Positions 1 to 10,830 of a DNA stretch of 64,000 bases are shown one piece after another; within the stretch, counting starts at the first letter, position 1; each line of letters begins with the position of its first letter. The position numbers and the translations under genes were made by a program. The notes under the pieces were generated by a model, which saw only the letters and a program-made list of their open reading frames with translations, had not been told where the DNA came from and made no database searches. Location: NCBI GenBank assembly GCA_963971225.1, contig OZ020269.1:42925264-42989263 (forward strand), in the 5' to 3' direction. The DNA comes from Melieria omissa. Its lineage: Eukaryota > Arthropoda > Insecta > Diptera > Ulidiidae.

Positions 1-869
1 CAAACGGCTTTATCGTCATGGAGTGTTTTGTCCACTCAAGCTGCTTGCTGGGAGGCAATTTCTGCACCAACTGCTCCAGAAGCGTCGTGTTGGCCAATTG
101 ATTTGGGCAGTTGGCGGACGCTATGAAGGCGACAATGTTGCGCATCTTAGTCGAAAAACTCAGCACCTGGTCCAGCTTGCTTTCGCCGAAGTTCGAGAAC
201 TGCTGCCGCAGGAGTAAGTCCGGCCTTCCAAACCGGAGCTCCAGTTACTTTATAACTTTCGGCACGTCTCTTGGGAAAATCAGCATGGAAGCCACCGCTT
301 CCTTGGCTGCACCTGTAAGGCACTTACGTAGCCGCATAAGATTTTGCCGCTCGCTGTAGCGAAAGGCGTCAGTAGTGTCCTTGAAGTTTGACAAAAACAG
401 CGGCCAATCCTCTGTGTTGCCAGAGAAGGCCGGCAGATCCTACAACTTCACTGCAGATTCGTTCACCGCAACCGTCATGTCACGTTCTAAATTTCTGGCC
501 AATGGTGTCTCATTTGGCGTAGGCGCCTCAATTAATCCTGTTTCCACGTTCATTTGGCAGCGAAGCCTGTCAATATCCCTCTGGCTGTCCATTGTGCTAC
601 CTTTCAGCGTCTCCACTGAGGCTTTCAATGCATTCAAGCTGGCCACTATTGCAGCAAGCTGGCCATTTGGACCTACGGCGGCAGTCTCAATCATTGTGGC
701 TTCTAACAAACTTTCCTCTGGTTCCTCTCCTTCGTCTTGCAAAGTCTCGGCGTCTTCAACGGAAATTTGTGGCATCAGAGGGGAAACGGCGTTACAAACT
801 AGAAGCTGGCTTGCTATTGGCTGTTGCGTCTGCGTAGAACTCGGCGGTGGCACACACACACATAACACT
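1..869 (-). pseudogene. BEL/Pao retrotransposon gag fragment
   Basis: Read on the minus strand, this stretch encodes a Gag of the BEL/Pao type. An acidic and coiled N-terminal part (868 to 440) is followed by the region where BEL Gags carry the DUF1759 domain, with recognisable pieces such as RQNLMRLRKCLTGAAKEAV and ESKLDQVLSF between about 370 and 120. A stop codon at 438-440 and another near 250 interrupt the frame, so it is a dead copy. It runs off the left edge of the window. The family assignment rests on recalled similarity to BEL Gag proteins. Confidence 0.7.
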
Positions 870-1042
870 CAACTTGAGATTAATCACTAATGTTTGCTAG
901 GCTATTTCGTCTTGCAAAGCCTCGGCGTCTTCAACGGAAATTCGTGCCATCAGAGGGGAAACGGCGTTACAAACTAGAAGTTGGCTTGCTATTGGCTGTT
1001 GCGTCTGCGTAGAACTCGGCGGTGGCACACACACACACAACA
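731..1042 (-). repeat. Partial duplication inside BEL gag (137-bp units, 175 bp apart)
   Basis: Bases 731-867 recur at 906-1042 with only a few substitutions. Both copies end in a short CA run. The unit covers the N-terminal Gag segment, so the duplication repeats coding sequence within the remnant; the 38 bp between the copies are not repeated. Confidence 0.85.
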
Positions 1043-1147
1043 CTGCAAAGGCGCAACGCAATTTCGAAAACTGTAAACTATTGACCGGCAGGGCAATGAA
1101 AGTCGCTGGCTTTATTTTCAGGAAAAACGAATTTAACTTTATTTAAC

Positions 1148-1360
1148 TTAAGGCGATTTTGGTTTTGTTTGTTTCGGCTCGGCTTGTTTGTTATTTGTTG
1201 TGTTTCGAAATTGTGCGCGTTGGCACTTCGCGGCACTCCTCGGCGACGGTCTTGCTTCTTCCACGGCGGCAACTGAACTCACGTTTTCAATGGCGGCAAC
1301 CAACTGACTTGGCTGCAGCTGACTCGCTATCTCCTCGTTCGGCACAGGGTCACTCAACAC
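1148..1360 (-). pseudogene. N-terminal BEL/Pao gag piece
   Basis: This 70-codon minus-strand frame begins MLSDPVPNEEIASQLQPSQL and lies just upstream of the larger gag remnant in the same orientation, so it probably represents the Gag start. A 37-bp tandem duplication at 1323-1396 covers its first codons. Because 37 is not a multiple of three, it shifts any upstream frame. The assignment depends on its position next to the better-recognised gag. Confidence 0.4.
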
Positions 1361-1396
1361 TCGCTATCTCCTCGTTCGGCACAGGGTCACTCAACA
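1323..1396. repeat. 37-bp tandem duplication
   Basis: Two adjacent copies of the same 37-bp unit start at 1323 and 1360 (each opens CTCGCTATCTCCTCGTTCGG). They overlap the likely start of the BEL gag. Confidence 0.9.
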
Positions 1397-1447
1397 CTAA
1401 TCATAACATAATTTTGACTTGCCTGTACGCAAACTTATTCTGACTAG

Positions 1448-1745
1448 TGTAGATTTATTCGGTTGCTGGATCGCACGTGAGAATAGTAGCAAACGAACGT
1501 AAGACAACACAACCAGCGGACACAAACATTGACCACGCGCAAAACGGACAAAAATATTTAAGCACCGGGAGCATAAAGATAGCGATAAAGCGATTGGAAA
1601 CTGGGAGAGTAAGCCGATTTTTGGGCGTTTTTTGCAATTCACGTACACAGTCCGTGTATGCTGTCAGTGATCAGCTCTTCACTGTGTTTGCTCTTTTCCT
1701 GATATTATCGATTAGGGATTCCTTTCAATTATTTGCTTTTTAAAG
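1448..1745 (-). mobile_element. Possible 5' LTR remnant of the BEL/Pao element
   Basis: An LTR should lie on this side of a minus-strand gag. A TGTAGA at 1448 could be the inner LTR end. I find no second LTR copy in the window and no clear outer end, so the limits are guesses. Confidence 0.2.
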
Positions 1746-3157
1746 TATGTTCTCATTAATTTTCTGCATTAAATACCAACACAAACATTTTTGGTTTCAT
1801 TATGTAAATATTAATGAAAAATATACCAAAGAACACACAACTAAATGCATTGAATATGACGGGGTCAATTGCCGTCCTTTTTATTTCGCATTTCTTCATT
1901 TAGCGAATCTCTAACGATCAGATCAGATCAGGTATACTTTTGGTGCTAAATGCTCTAGTTTGACCGCAGGGTTGTTTTGTTGTATGCAGCTTATAAAAAC
2001 ATAATTTGATTAAATTAAAAGCATACCCAAGGATTCTTTTGTCGCTTTTGGGCAATAATATATTTTTCTAGTCAATTTTATACAAACGTATTACGAAATG
2101 GCACCAAAAATATACAAAAAAAAAAAATGACTCACCCAGCAACACTGGTAATTTGAAATGAACTAGAACAACAACCCCGTTTTAGAAATTTATATGGAGG
2201 AAAAAGTACGTTCCTGATCAAGCTTGGGGCCTACTAGTAGTCCCCAAGGTTGCAATTTTGCAATAATATTAGTGAAATCCTCTGCATGTATTTCTACCGG
2301 CTCTCCCAGTTTCACATCGCTTAATCGCTGATAAAAGGGCACGCAGACTGTTCGCTCACTAGCTGAAACTGGTTTGACACCAGTTACTAAATTCCCTGCA
2401 GGAAAAGAATAGTCAGTTGACAAAAGTAACTAATTTTTAAATACTGATTTCACAATTAATTTGTAACTGATGGAAAACTTATGCATGGCTACACAGCTCA
2501 CGAGCGCATGCGCCGTACTCGTTGCGTTGTTCGTACAAACGAACACGCCTGCGCGATCAATAAGGGTTGTTTGAAATTTGATATTTTCTGGGTTCGTGTT
2601 TGCGATCCTCAGAATTTGTAAGTGAATCCAAGGGGTTGGCAACATTACTAACTGAAAAGGACGCGTTATCGTTTTTATTCGTCGAAGCGTGCGCGTGAAA
2701 AAGTGTAAGTAAGTGCGTAGTATAGAGAGGTGTGTAAAAGCGATTATTTAATTAGTAAAAATAAATGCCTCAAAATCAAGAAACATTTGCCGCAAGAAAA
2801 AAACAGACATATACTTAAAATCGGCTTAGAAGTGAAAATGCGGCTGAAGGCACGAGTGAGGACGTGCAAGTGGAACATTTGTGCGCGGAAAATAACAGCG
2901 AGCCTGCTAGCTGCTAATGTAATTGTAGCCTTAAATATTTATTTTAGTTATTTTTTATGAAATGTTTTAAATTTTTGCTGTTTTGTTTGTTATTAGTTGT
3001 AAATATTATTTTAAAGAAGTGTACTTTTTCTTGAAAAAATTTAATAAAAAAAATCGTATGATTTGAATTCAGTATATTTGAAAATTAATTGAATGAGCTT
3101 ATATATAAAGTAATGTTTAATGAGTTACTATTTACTATTTAATGAGTTACTACTATC
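1746..3157. other. AT-rich stretch without a recognised gene
   Basis: Short open frames exist here (for example 2190-2423 on the minus strand, 77 codons), but none shows a family motif I recognise. There is a run of A at 2115-2127. This is probably intron or upstream DNA of the host gene mixed with old repeats. Confidence 0.5.
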
Positions 3158-3158
3158 G

Positions 3159-3557
3159 GCCTCGATAGTCAAGCGGGTAGCGCGCGGGCTTCTCATACCA
3201 AAGGCTCCAGGTTCGATTCCTGGCTCGGGCTGGTGAACAACTCATCTACTTCTATCGCTATCCACATGAAGGAAATGAGAATTACAAGAATCGCACAAGT
3301 GCGCTCTTGGCAGGCAATGGCAAAACCTCCAAGTGTGAACGAAAAACTGCCAATCGCCGTTCGGATTCGGCGTTAAACTGTAGGTCCCCTCCCCCCCTTT
3401 CCCCATCCGCTTCAAATGTGTGCTGTAACATATGTTGGCAAAAACAGTGTTGCATACACAGTTCAAAAACGGGTGAAATATGTGGTATCACAATGGGCCT
3501 TTCTGGCCTCCGAGTGTGTCTCTTATAGAGGCAGCCACCGCAACCTAACCTAACCTA
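3159..3557 (+). mobile_element. tRNA-derived SINE with (TAACC)n tail
   Basis: The head resembles a tRNA with an A box (TAGTCAAGCGG) and a B box (GGTTCGATTCC) spaced as in a pol III promoter. About 300 bp of non-tRNA body follows, containing a GGCAAAACCTCC block and a CGCCGTTCGGATTCGGCG dyad. The element ends in AACCTAACCTAACCTA at 3542-3557. Related body blocks occur in the SINEs near 38100 and 46400, which have a different tRNA-like head. The tail matches LINE 3' ends at 52359 and 54369. Confidence 0.75.
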
Positions 3558-3654
3558 CTATTTGACTAGTTTAAAATCAGTTACAAACTAACTAATTTTT
3601 AACTAGTCACAAAACAACTAGTTTTAAATCAGTCGATTACTCACTCATTATTAA

Positions 3655-3895
3655 CCCTTTGCACTCGAGCCGAGCCGATACGGCGCCCGGCCAATTTGAA
3701 GTGTCGACTCGAGCGGCGCTGCTTCGGCGCCCGGCCGAAAAAACTTTTGTGAAAAATTTGTGAAATTTTATTATTTGTATACGTTTGTTTGTTAATAAAT
3801 GTTTTCAAAGTACTTGTAATGTGTTTACCGAATTTGGCCGAAATCGTTTCGAGTTGCTGGTTCGCGCAAGCGAAAAAGGAATCGAGTGCAAAGGG
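3655..3895. mobile_element. TTAA-flanked MITE 1 (piggyBac-like), 241 bp
   Basis: The ends are inverted: CCCTTTGCACTCGA on the left and TCGAGTGCAAAGGG on the right. TTAA precedes the left end (3651-3654) and ATAA, one change from TTAA, follows the right end (3896-3899). The left third is GC-rich with repeated GGCGCCCGGCC; the rest is AT-rich. It has no coding capacity. Confidence 0.8.
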
Positions 3896-4541
3896 ATAAT
3901 TAGTTTAGAAACAACTAGTTGGGAAGTAATGCAGAGGTAGACAATTAATGTGCTGCTAGGACATCGCCACGTTAAAATAATCACTTCTTTTCAAGCAAAA
4001 TAACTAATTTGTAATGAGTACTGTACAGAAAAGACTAGTTATGAATTAGTTTAAAATTACTTACAATTCCTGCAGGGTGGTTTAAAAACACCTACCGCAC
4101 CATCCGCTCCAAATGAAATCGCTGACGACACCTGCACGCGCGACCGCACAACAACAACAACAGCCGAAGGCGAATAATAAGCTTCTTCATTAATTATAAG
4201 TTCAATTGTAATTGACTCCTAAAGTAGCAGTCCAATAAAGCGCACCATTTTGCGGTGCAATTCTTTTTTTTAACATAAACTTACTAAAGTTTTATTAACT
4301 TGCATCAAAAAGTTTTAACCTAGACGTATAAAGAGACGCAGGCTGTGTAGCACAGAACACGGCATCGCAGCACAAATGAAACTGTGTGACCCAGAAAATA
4401 TGTGACCTGCGTATACGAATCTCGTAAAACCAAAGCACGTGTTTTGTATTCATTCCAAAGACACAGCAATATGAGTACTTTGTCTGAATCAGACTTTGAA
4501 ATGGAACCTATATAATATAATATGGGCTGTCCACGCACTTT
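3896..4541. other. No gene recognised
   Basis: This stretch is AT-rich, with repeated ACTAGTT-type words around 3560-4060 and a CAACAACAACAACAG run near 4150. I see no coding frame with a recognisable motif. Confidence 0.5.
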
Positions 4542-4702
4542 TTCAATTAGTTCTTCAATCTTTGCAAGAGAACGTGTTGACTACGCGCCGAAAACTGTAT
4601 TTGAACTATAACGCGACGCAGGCCTTCAATTAGTTCTTCTTTGCAAGAGAACGTGTTGACTGCGCGCCGAAAACTGTATTTGAACTACAACGCGACGCAG
4701 GT
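4542..4702. repeat. Tandem duplication, about 83-bp unit
   Basis: Two adjacent copies of about 80 bp begin TTCAATTAGTTCTTC at 4542 and 4625. They share GCAAGAGAACGTGTTGACT and the CGCGACGCAGG end. The second copy has a small deletion. Confidence 0.85.
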
Positions 4703-4910
4703 TTGTGCATGCTCGTCTCTGCGCCTGCAGGTACTGCATTATTTACAAGAAACTGAACTGCGTTGAGCTGTGCTGTGGACTGCGTCTCCGTATATTCCCA
4801 GTCAGTGCCGCCTACAAAACCGACTTTATAGTTATATAATTATTTATAATTAGCAGCATTTTGTTTTTAGATGTAGGAATAATGTACTTTGTCTTTCTTT
4901 TCATGGAAAG

Positions 4911-5171
4911 TGAACAAATCTGTAGACCAGAAGAGAGGATCCTCATACGAAAGCTTCCGTGATATTGAACAAAGTGCCGGATCAGAGAGAAATGGTCTAG
5001 ACAGAATCAACGAGTCTGCATCCAGTTTTTCTTGTCGTGCTGGAAGTAGAGTTGAAGATCGATTTTCATCTCTTAACGAAAGAAATCCTTCACATGTAAC
5101 GGATGAAGATAATATTCGATTAATAACAAAACCTGTAGCTACCAAAATACTTAAGAGTGTTCAAGTTCAAG
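4911..5171 (+). CDS. Host gene internal exon (linker and start of first Ig domain)
   Basis: This is a 261-nt exon with an acceptor AG at 4909-4910 behind a pyrimidine tract and a strong donor GTAAGT at 5172. It begins with two nucleotides of a split codon and ends with one, so both flanking introns are phase 1. The product is a charged, serine-rich linker (VNKSVDQKRGSSYESF...) ending RLITKPVATKILKSVQVQ, which is the first strand of an Ig I-set domain. An in-frame stop at 4880-4882 rules out extending it further upstream. The downstream exon at 49012 supplies the next strand in frame. The precise gene is not recognised; titin, obscurin, projectin or stretchin-type proteins are candidates. Confidence 0.7.
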
Positions 5172-5836
5172 GTAAGTGCATTTTGTATAGATTGTTACAT
5201 ACTCGTATGTATGTGTAAAACAAATCGATATCACTGTAGTATATATTTTTTTATCAAATCGTTCATTGCGCTTATTTTATTGATTTTATTTACTCAAATA
5301 ACCATGATGTTTACCGTTTTACAACCTTAATACATTGAATGTCGTATTTTTAACGTGAGTGCCGCCACAGTGTGGCCTAACCCCACGGTGCTCAAAAGCA
5401 CAGCGTATCAAAATTAAGCATTGATAAGCGCCCCGAGAGCAAGCTCCCGGTACCAATTGGGTTAATGTAAATGGACATTTCCCCTCCTTGGTAGGGATCG
5501 AGGCCTATCTAAACCTCTGCCGTGCTATGGGTCCGGCACCCGGTTGTAAACGCAACTCCACGCCGAGTCGAAACTCTACCCGCATTTGGGTGTTAAACCA
5601 CGCCACCACGGAACTCCCCGAGGGGGCCATTCCCATAATCAGGCTGAAGCACAAGGCTCCAGGGGCACCCTGATTCCCGTGGTACCAGACAAAGCCTCTG
5701 GTCAGACCTCGTAGCCGTGCTACTACCAGTTGAGCCCCATTTAGCTCGTGGACTGGTGACCACCGCACCGCACTTGACCTCATTCACGTGCGCATTCATT
5801 CATCCACTTAATAGACCGGCCCCCCACACAGCCCGC

Positions 5837-8800
5837 TCACACATTCACACTTGGCAATACACCAAACTGCCGTCGCCGCCGAAACACAGCATTCGCATAT
5901 TCATTCAATATGGCAATCAGCTGGCTGGTGGAGAGTGCTTCACGCACACACCACACACCGTCAGTCCGACTAATCCCCATCCGCCCAAGGTCCCTCAAAT
6001 CTGAATACAACGGGCACTCACATAACACATGCAACCAATCCTCACGCGCAGCCCCACACATACACTCTGCACTTGCACTCAGGGCTCTCTTATGCAAGAA
6101 TGCATTGAGTGACCCATGTCCAGTGAGTAGGAACCCAAGGCTCAAGCCGAAGCCGAAATCCCTGAGCCCTACCACGAACCTCACTTCCCGTATATATTCA
6201 TATGTCGTTCTGCCACGGGGACTTTCGTCCCAACGCTGTTGCCAACGTTGCAGAACACAGTCCTCCAGTATTCGCTTACGCTTCATACTGTCAGCACTCT
6301 CCACACCTTCGCCTTGCAGCCACTCATACTGCAGCAGCACCTCTCTATTCCCCCTCCTTAGCCCGAAGCCTACGGCACGCCGTATGACCACGAGATCCAG
6401 AGGAGCCGCACCCATCAACACCTGCAATGCATCTGTTGATACAGTGCGGCACACAGGCATACAACCTAACAACATAACACGCTGAATAGGCAGTAAGTGT
6501 TTGCGGCCTACAACCGTCGCGGCATATTCGTGCCACGCCGACGCTCCGTACGCAGCACAAGCTACGAACAGACCGTGGTAAATGGTACGAACTGCGCGTC
6601 GGCCGAGTCCCCAGTCACTCCTGAGTATCCGGCGCACCTGACCCATCATACACACAACCCTCTCTTTCAGCCTGACCAAGTGAGGAGCAAAACTCATTCG
6701 CTCACCAATTGTTAGCCCCAAGTATTTGACTTGTGTCTCGTACCGGAGGCCAACACCATTCACTCGCACAATGGGCGGACGACTGCGAGCCAATTTGCCT
6801 TTCAGCAGCATGGTCACAGTCTTGTCCATTGCCACATCCACACCCACCGATTCACCCCATTCACACACCATACACATAAATTGCTCCCCCAAGCGCTCTA
6901 CATCCGCTCTTGATCTGCCCTCCACAAGGATAAGCAGATCATCCGCATACGCACAACACTTGCATACTGCTGCCAGACGCCGCAGTAGTGGATCCATCAT
7001 GTAGTTCCATATATATGGACCACAGACGGATCCCTGCGGGCATCCTCGAGCCACATCTATATCAACCCGTTCATTCTTCCCAATCACACATGCCTTCCTG
7101 TCTGTGAAATAGCTCTTCCAGAGAGCTGTTTCCAGGCAGTCGGCATTGTTCAGCCATTCTACCACTTTATCCCAGCGCAGGTGATCAAACGCCCCCCTGA
7201 AGTCCACAAACACACCGAGAACATAGTTCTCTCTACTCTCACGCACCACCGATTTAACGTACATCCACGCATCTTCCACGCCGAGTCTCTTTCGAAACCC
7301 AAACTGCCTATCCGATAGCCCACCCAGTTGCGCTTGAAGCCGATCCACCATAATCCGTTCCAGTACTTTACCAAGTACTGGTAGGAGGCAGATACCCCGA
7401 TAAGAACGGGGGTTAGTCCTGATCTTATCAGGAGACTTCAAGAGCACTACGACCCTAGCTATCTTCCACGCGAGTGGAAAATAAGCCTCATAAAGGCATT
7501 TCTCATAGATGGCCTCCAGGTACTCCGGAATGACTTTGTACAAGGCTTTGCACATCTCGCCAGTCAAACCATCGACACCCGGCGACCGTCTAGACCTAAC
7601 CAGGCCAAATGCATACTCTAATTCTCCAATTTCTAATGGCTCAGCAGCTGCCACTTGTGCTGGTGGCGTCTGCTCAACCGCCCTAGGAAAGAACTCGGCT
7701 AAGAGAACGTTCACACTATCTCTCCATGTTGATGTCATAGTGTCACCAACACGGAGAGCACTCACATCTACCTGCTTCTTCTTACTGCGGCAGATGCGAT
7801 AGACATGGCCCCATGGGTCATCCCTATGATCTGCCACAAACTCCCGCCAATTTTCTTCCTTAACGCGAACAAGCATACTCTTATACTCATTCATGCACCT
7901 ATTGAAATCACACCTGCGCTGGGCCAAGTGCTCAGAATTGGCCGCCCGGGCGCGCTGAAACTTACGTCTCAGGCGCCTGACCAACCGCCTCTTTGCACTC
8001 AGCTCACTCGTCCACCACTTCACCCGCCTCTGGTTCACTCTCTCCCATTTCTGAAGCATACTGTCATTCACACGCCAGACACACTCGTTAAGACGAGCGA
8101 CCTGGTCGTCCACATTCATGCATTCAAACTCACTAAGTGGCACTTCCGTGACCACTTCACGAACATGGAAACCATAAGTTTCCCAATTCACACCACAGGT
8201 GCGCCATCGCCTTTCACACACACCCGCCCTTTCATTCATACTGTGAGCAGGCACAGTAATCACAATTTCAATCAAATTGTGATCGCTTATGCCCCACCCA
8301 CCACGGACACGCCAGCTGAATTCAAACATTCTGCTCGCTGCCCCATTCACAAACGTCACGTCAATGTCACTCACCCCTCTAGGCCCGTCAAACGTATACC
8401 ATTCACTTGGTTCGTTGAGAACAACAATGTCTCGCGGAACCAACCATTCACTCATTGCCTCACCCCTACTGTGGCTCTGGTAGCCGGCAGAATGCCGCGA
8501 TACCTTGCTGAACCACAGCGGAGATGTGGCATTTGCATCCACACCTACCAAGACAGGTGTGCCGCCTGCCAGACGGAACACCGTGTCGAGATAGTCCAAG
8601 TAGGGCTCTAGAGGCTCACCATACTTGCAGTAGACACTGCCCACAATCACTTTGCCAAAGTGACCTTGCACACTGACACAAACACCATATTCAGTCGCAC
8701 ACACAACCATACAGTCCAAATGGACATCATTCACAATTACAGCCGCATTTGCCCTGGTGTCAGAAAAGACCCGCATTGCTGCAGGTATTCCCCGTACGAC

Positions 8801-8941
8801 ACCATTGGTGGCGACACCATTGGTGGCGTACGGTTCCTGAACCAGGGCAATTGCACTGCCACATTCACTCATACACGCACCTAACTCGCACATCACGGCA
8901 TATGCACCCTGACAGTTTAACTGTACTGCCTGCAGACCCAT
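5837..8941 (-). CDS. LINE ORF2: APE endonuclease plus reverse transcriptase (R1 clade)
   Basis: This is an intact frame of about 1034 codons. I start it at the ATG at 8941-8939 (MGLQAVQLNCQG). The N-terminal third is an apurinic-type endonuclease: LNCQGAY, the catalytic-type QEPY, GVDANATSPLW, and a C-terminal ISDHNLIEI block. The central part is a reverse transcriptase with RSRRSPGVDGLTGE, SYRGICLLPVLGK, FVDFRGAFDHLRW, GCPQGSVCGPYIWN and the catalytic CAYADDLLILVEG. The C-terminus has a Cys/His motif (CMCGAAREDWLHVLCECPLY) typical of the R1 clade. It nicks target DNA and primes reverse transcription of its own RNA. The complete motifs suggest it was active recently. Confidence 0.9.
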   Translation of the reverse strand: MGLQAVQLNCQGAYAVMCELGACMSECGSAIALVQEPYATNGVATNGVVRGIPAAMRVFSDTRANAAVIVNDVHLDCMVVCATEYGVCVSVQGHFGKVIVGSVYCKYGEPLEPYLDYLDTVFRLAGGTPVLVGVDANATSPLWFSKVSRHSAGYQSHSRGEAMSEWLVPRDIVVLNEPSEWYTFDGPRGVSDIDVTFVNGAASRMFEFSWRVRGGWGISDHNLIEIVITVPAHSMNERAGVCERRWRTCGVNWETYGFHVREVVTEVPLSEFECMNVDDQVARLNECVWRVNDSMLQKWERVNQRRVKWWTSELSAKRRLVRRLRRKFQRARAANSEHLAQRRCDFNRCMNEYKSMLVRVKEENWREFVADHRDDPWGHVYRICRSKKKQVDVSALRVGDTMTSTWRDSVNVLLAEFFPRAVEQTPPAQVAAAEPLEIGELEYAFGLVRSRRSPGVDGLTGEMCKALYKVIPEYLEAIYEKCLYEAYFPLAWKIARVVVLLKSPDKIRTNPRSYRGICLLPVLGKVLERIMVDRLQAQLGGLSDRQFGFRKRLGVEDAWMYVKSVVRESRENYVLGVFVDFRGAFDHLRWDKVVEWLNNADCLETALWKSYFTDRKACVIGKNERVDIDVARGCPQGSVCGPYIWNYMMDPLLRRLAAVCKCCAYADDLLILVEGRSRADVERLGEQFMCMVCEWGESVGVDVAMDKTVTMLLKGKLARSRPPIVRVNGVGLRYETQVKYLGLTIGERMSFAPHLVRLKERVVCMMGQVRRILRSDWGLGRRAVRTIYHGLFVACAAYGASAWHEYAATVVGRKHLLPIQRVMLLGCMPVCRTVSTDALQVLMGAAPLDLVVIRRAVGFGLRRGNREVLLQYEWLQGEGVESADSMKRKRILEDCVLQRWQQRWDESPRGRTTYEYIREVRFVVGLRDFGFGLSLGFLLTGHGSLNAFLHKRALSASAECMCGAAREDWLHVLCECPLYSDLRDLGRMGISRTDGVWCVREALSTSQLIAILNEYANAVFRRRRQFGVLPSVNV

Positions 8942-10429
8942 CAATGACGAGCCTGCGCCCTGGCCAGAATTTGGCTGTACGCCGGGCAGTCGGTGGACAT
9001 CATGTAATGTTCAGCCGGCTTGCCCCGGAACGCGCAATTCCGGCAATGCAGCTCATTGCTGCACTGCTGGACGCGATGACCGCTCTGGCCACAGCGCCGA
9101 CAAACGTCCGCTTTCATGCGACACTCAGCCACTCTGTGGTCAAAGCTCAAACACCTGAAACAGCCAGGCATCGGCATGAAGGGCCGCACGCGGAACGAAA
9201 ACCACTTGATGTAGCATCGCTCCGCCTCCAGAAGGGACGAAAGCAAGCCTTCGTTCCCTTCCAACACGACGTTGGATGCCCCACCAGAGCCTACCGTCCA
9301 CGGGCGACTCACCATACGGACGCCTTTCTTAAAGGCAGCCGGGCTTATCTGCTCTTTGAGATTCAACTCATAGAGCTCCTCCATGAATTCACTCGGGGAA
9401 ATCTCCGAGTGAACCCCATGGACGACAACCCTCGGGCCTAGCTTCTCATTCGCCGCCACGTCAAGTCCAAGTTCGCTCAATTTGGCGTTCTTGGTCAACT
9501 TCACTGCTTCGGCCTTGGAGGGGGTGCGAATAATCGCACCGCCACCACGCAGTGGCTTCACCTCGTGAACCCTCACGCCCAGTAAAGGACCCGCCTCCTT
9601 GACGACCTTGGTAGCCACCTCTTTCCCCGATGCCTTAGCATCGCGGCTCCGGACAACGACGGACCACGTCTGCGCCGGCTGCACAGTCATGGCCTGCGCA
9701 ACCGGTACAGGGACCGACGCCAAAGCAGCGGCCGCCTGGGGGCGCCCATACGCACCGCACTCGGCGCCGGCATGACCCGTGAGGCCGGAGCCCCCACACT
9801 CTCCAGGCCAGCGATGCGGCCCTTCAACGTGGCATTCTCGGCCACGAGCTTCATGAGCAATAGCTCATACTCGCCCGCGACCTCAACCACCTTCTTCATG
9901 GCGACGGCACTGACACCATCCGCACCAATCACAGCAGCCATGATTTTCGCCGTGATGGCCTTCAGGGCAACCACCGACGCCTGCGCCTCTGACGTAGGTG
10001 GCCCCTGGTCAACAGCCGCCGCCTTCACCCCCTTCCTCATTCGCCCTGCCAAGCGCGACACAGCCGGCACCTCACCGCCAGCCGCAACGACGGATACATT
10101 TGCACCCGACTTCACGGCCGACGACTCAGCACATTCCGTGCTCGTGCTGGCCACATCCATCTCCACTCCTCCTACAGTGTCGGCGGGCGAAGCCGCGCGC
10201 CCAGGCCCCCTGCCTCCCCCGGCCAAAGCCGCGCGCCCAAGCCCTACCTCGTGCGAAGCCGCGCGCCCCTTGCCGGGCGAAGCCACGTGCCCAACCCTCT
10301 TACGAGGGGCGACCGGACGTCCGCCGACACTGACTCCGCGTCAGAAGACGTCAAATCGGTCGTTTCACGACCGGACGGCTCCCGGACAGAGTCCCCTGCC
10401 ACACTCCCCTTGCGCTTAGGGCGCCCCAT
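8941..10429 (-). pseudogene. LINE ORF1 (Gag-like, three CCHC-type zinc knuckles), frameshifted
   Basis: The likely start is the ATG at 10429 (MGRPKRKGSVAGDS). Coding then continues in a second frame (about 10286-9700, a G-x-GRAA repeat section and a coiled stretch) and a third (about 9723-8941). The last part holds the zinc knuckles CFRCLSFDHRVAEC and CRRCGQSGHRVQQC, then CRNCAFRGKPAEHY. Two shifts, near 10270 and 9710, break the frame; both lie in GC-rich, homopolymer-rich DNA, so sequencing error is possible. The stop TGA at 8943-8941 overlaps the ORF2 ATG by one base. The product would bind element RNA. Confidence 0.75.
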
Positions 10430-10609
10430 TCACACTCTACACACTATACTAGTCACACTACTATTACTACTATTTACACTACTTACAATATTACAACAAC
10501 ACTCACTCACGCAACTCAAGTGGTTGTTGTACAACAACCACTATTCACACCGCAAGTGCCTTACGGCTACTTGCTTGGCTCACGCAGTACACAAACAATG
10601 CAGACAGGC

Positions 10610-10830
10610 CACCTAACGGCAACCTGTTTACACTTTTGTGCACAACAACAATTACACACAAGCCACCGACAATGACTTGTTTACGCAAAAATGCGCAACA
10701 ACAATTGTACACAAGCTGCGCACGGCAACTTGTTTACGCGAATGCGCAACAACAATTGTGCACAAGTCACCAACGGTAACTTGTTTACAATCAACAGACG
10801 CTTACCGCTACTTTCTACTGCAACAACAAT
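10610..10830. repeat. Degenerate tandem repeats (about 55 bp) in the LINE 5' region
   Basis: Four imperfect units contain AACTTGTTTAC and GCAACAACAATTG. They lie upstream of ORF1. R1-clade and related LINEs often carry 5' tandem repeats with promoter activity, but that role is inferred here. Confidence 0.7.

Noticed and set aside
3159..3231. A functional tRNA gene
   Set aside because: A and B boxes are good, but the acceptor stem is imperfect and the sequence continues into a SINE body with a repeat tail shared with LINEs.
4862..4910. Host exon starting after the TTTTTAG at 4870
   Set aside because: A stop lies in frame at 4880-4882, so I use the acceptor at 4909-4910, which also fits the phase of the other introns.
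7805..8611. A 268-codon + strand gene
   Set aside because: It lies antisense to the well-supported LINE ORF2 and has low-complexity His/Thr/Pro composition. It is a shadow frame.
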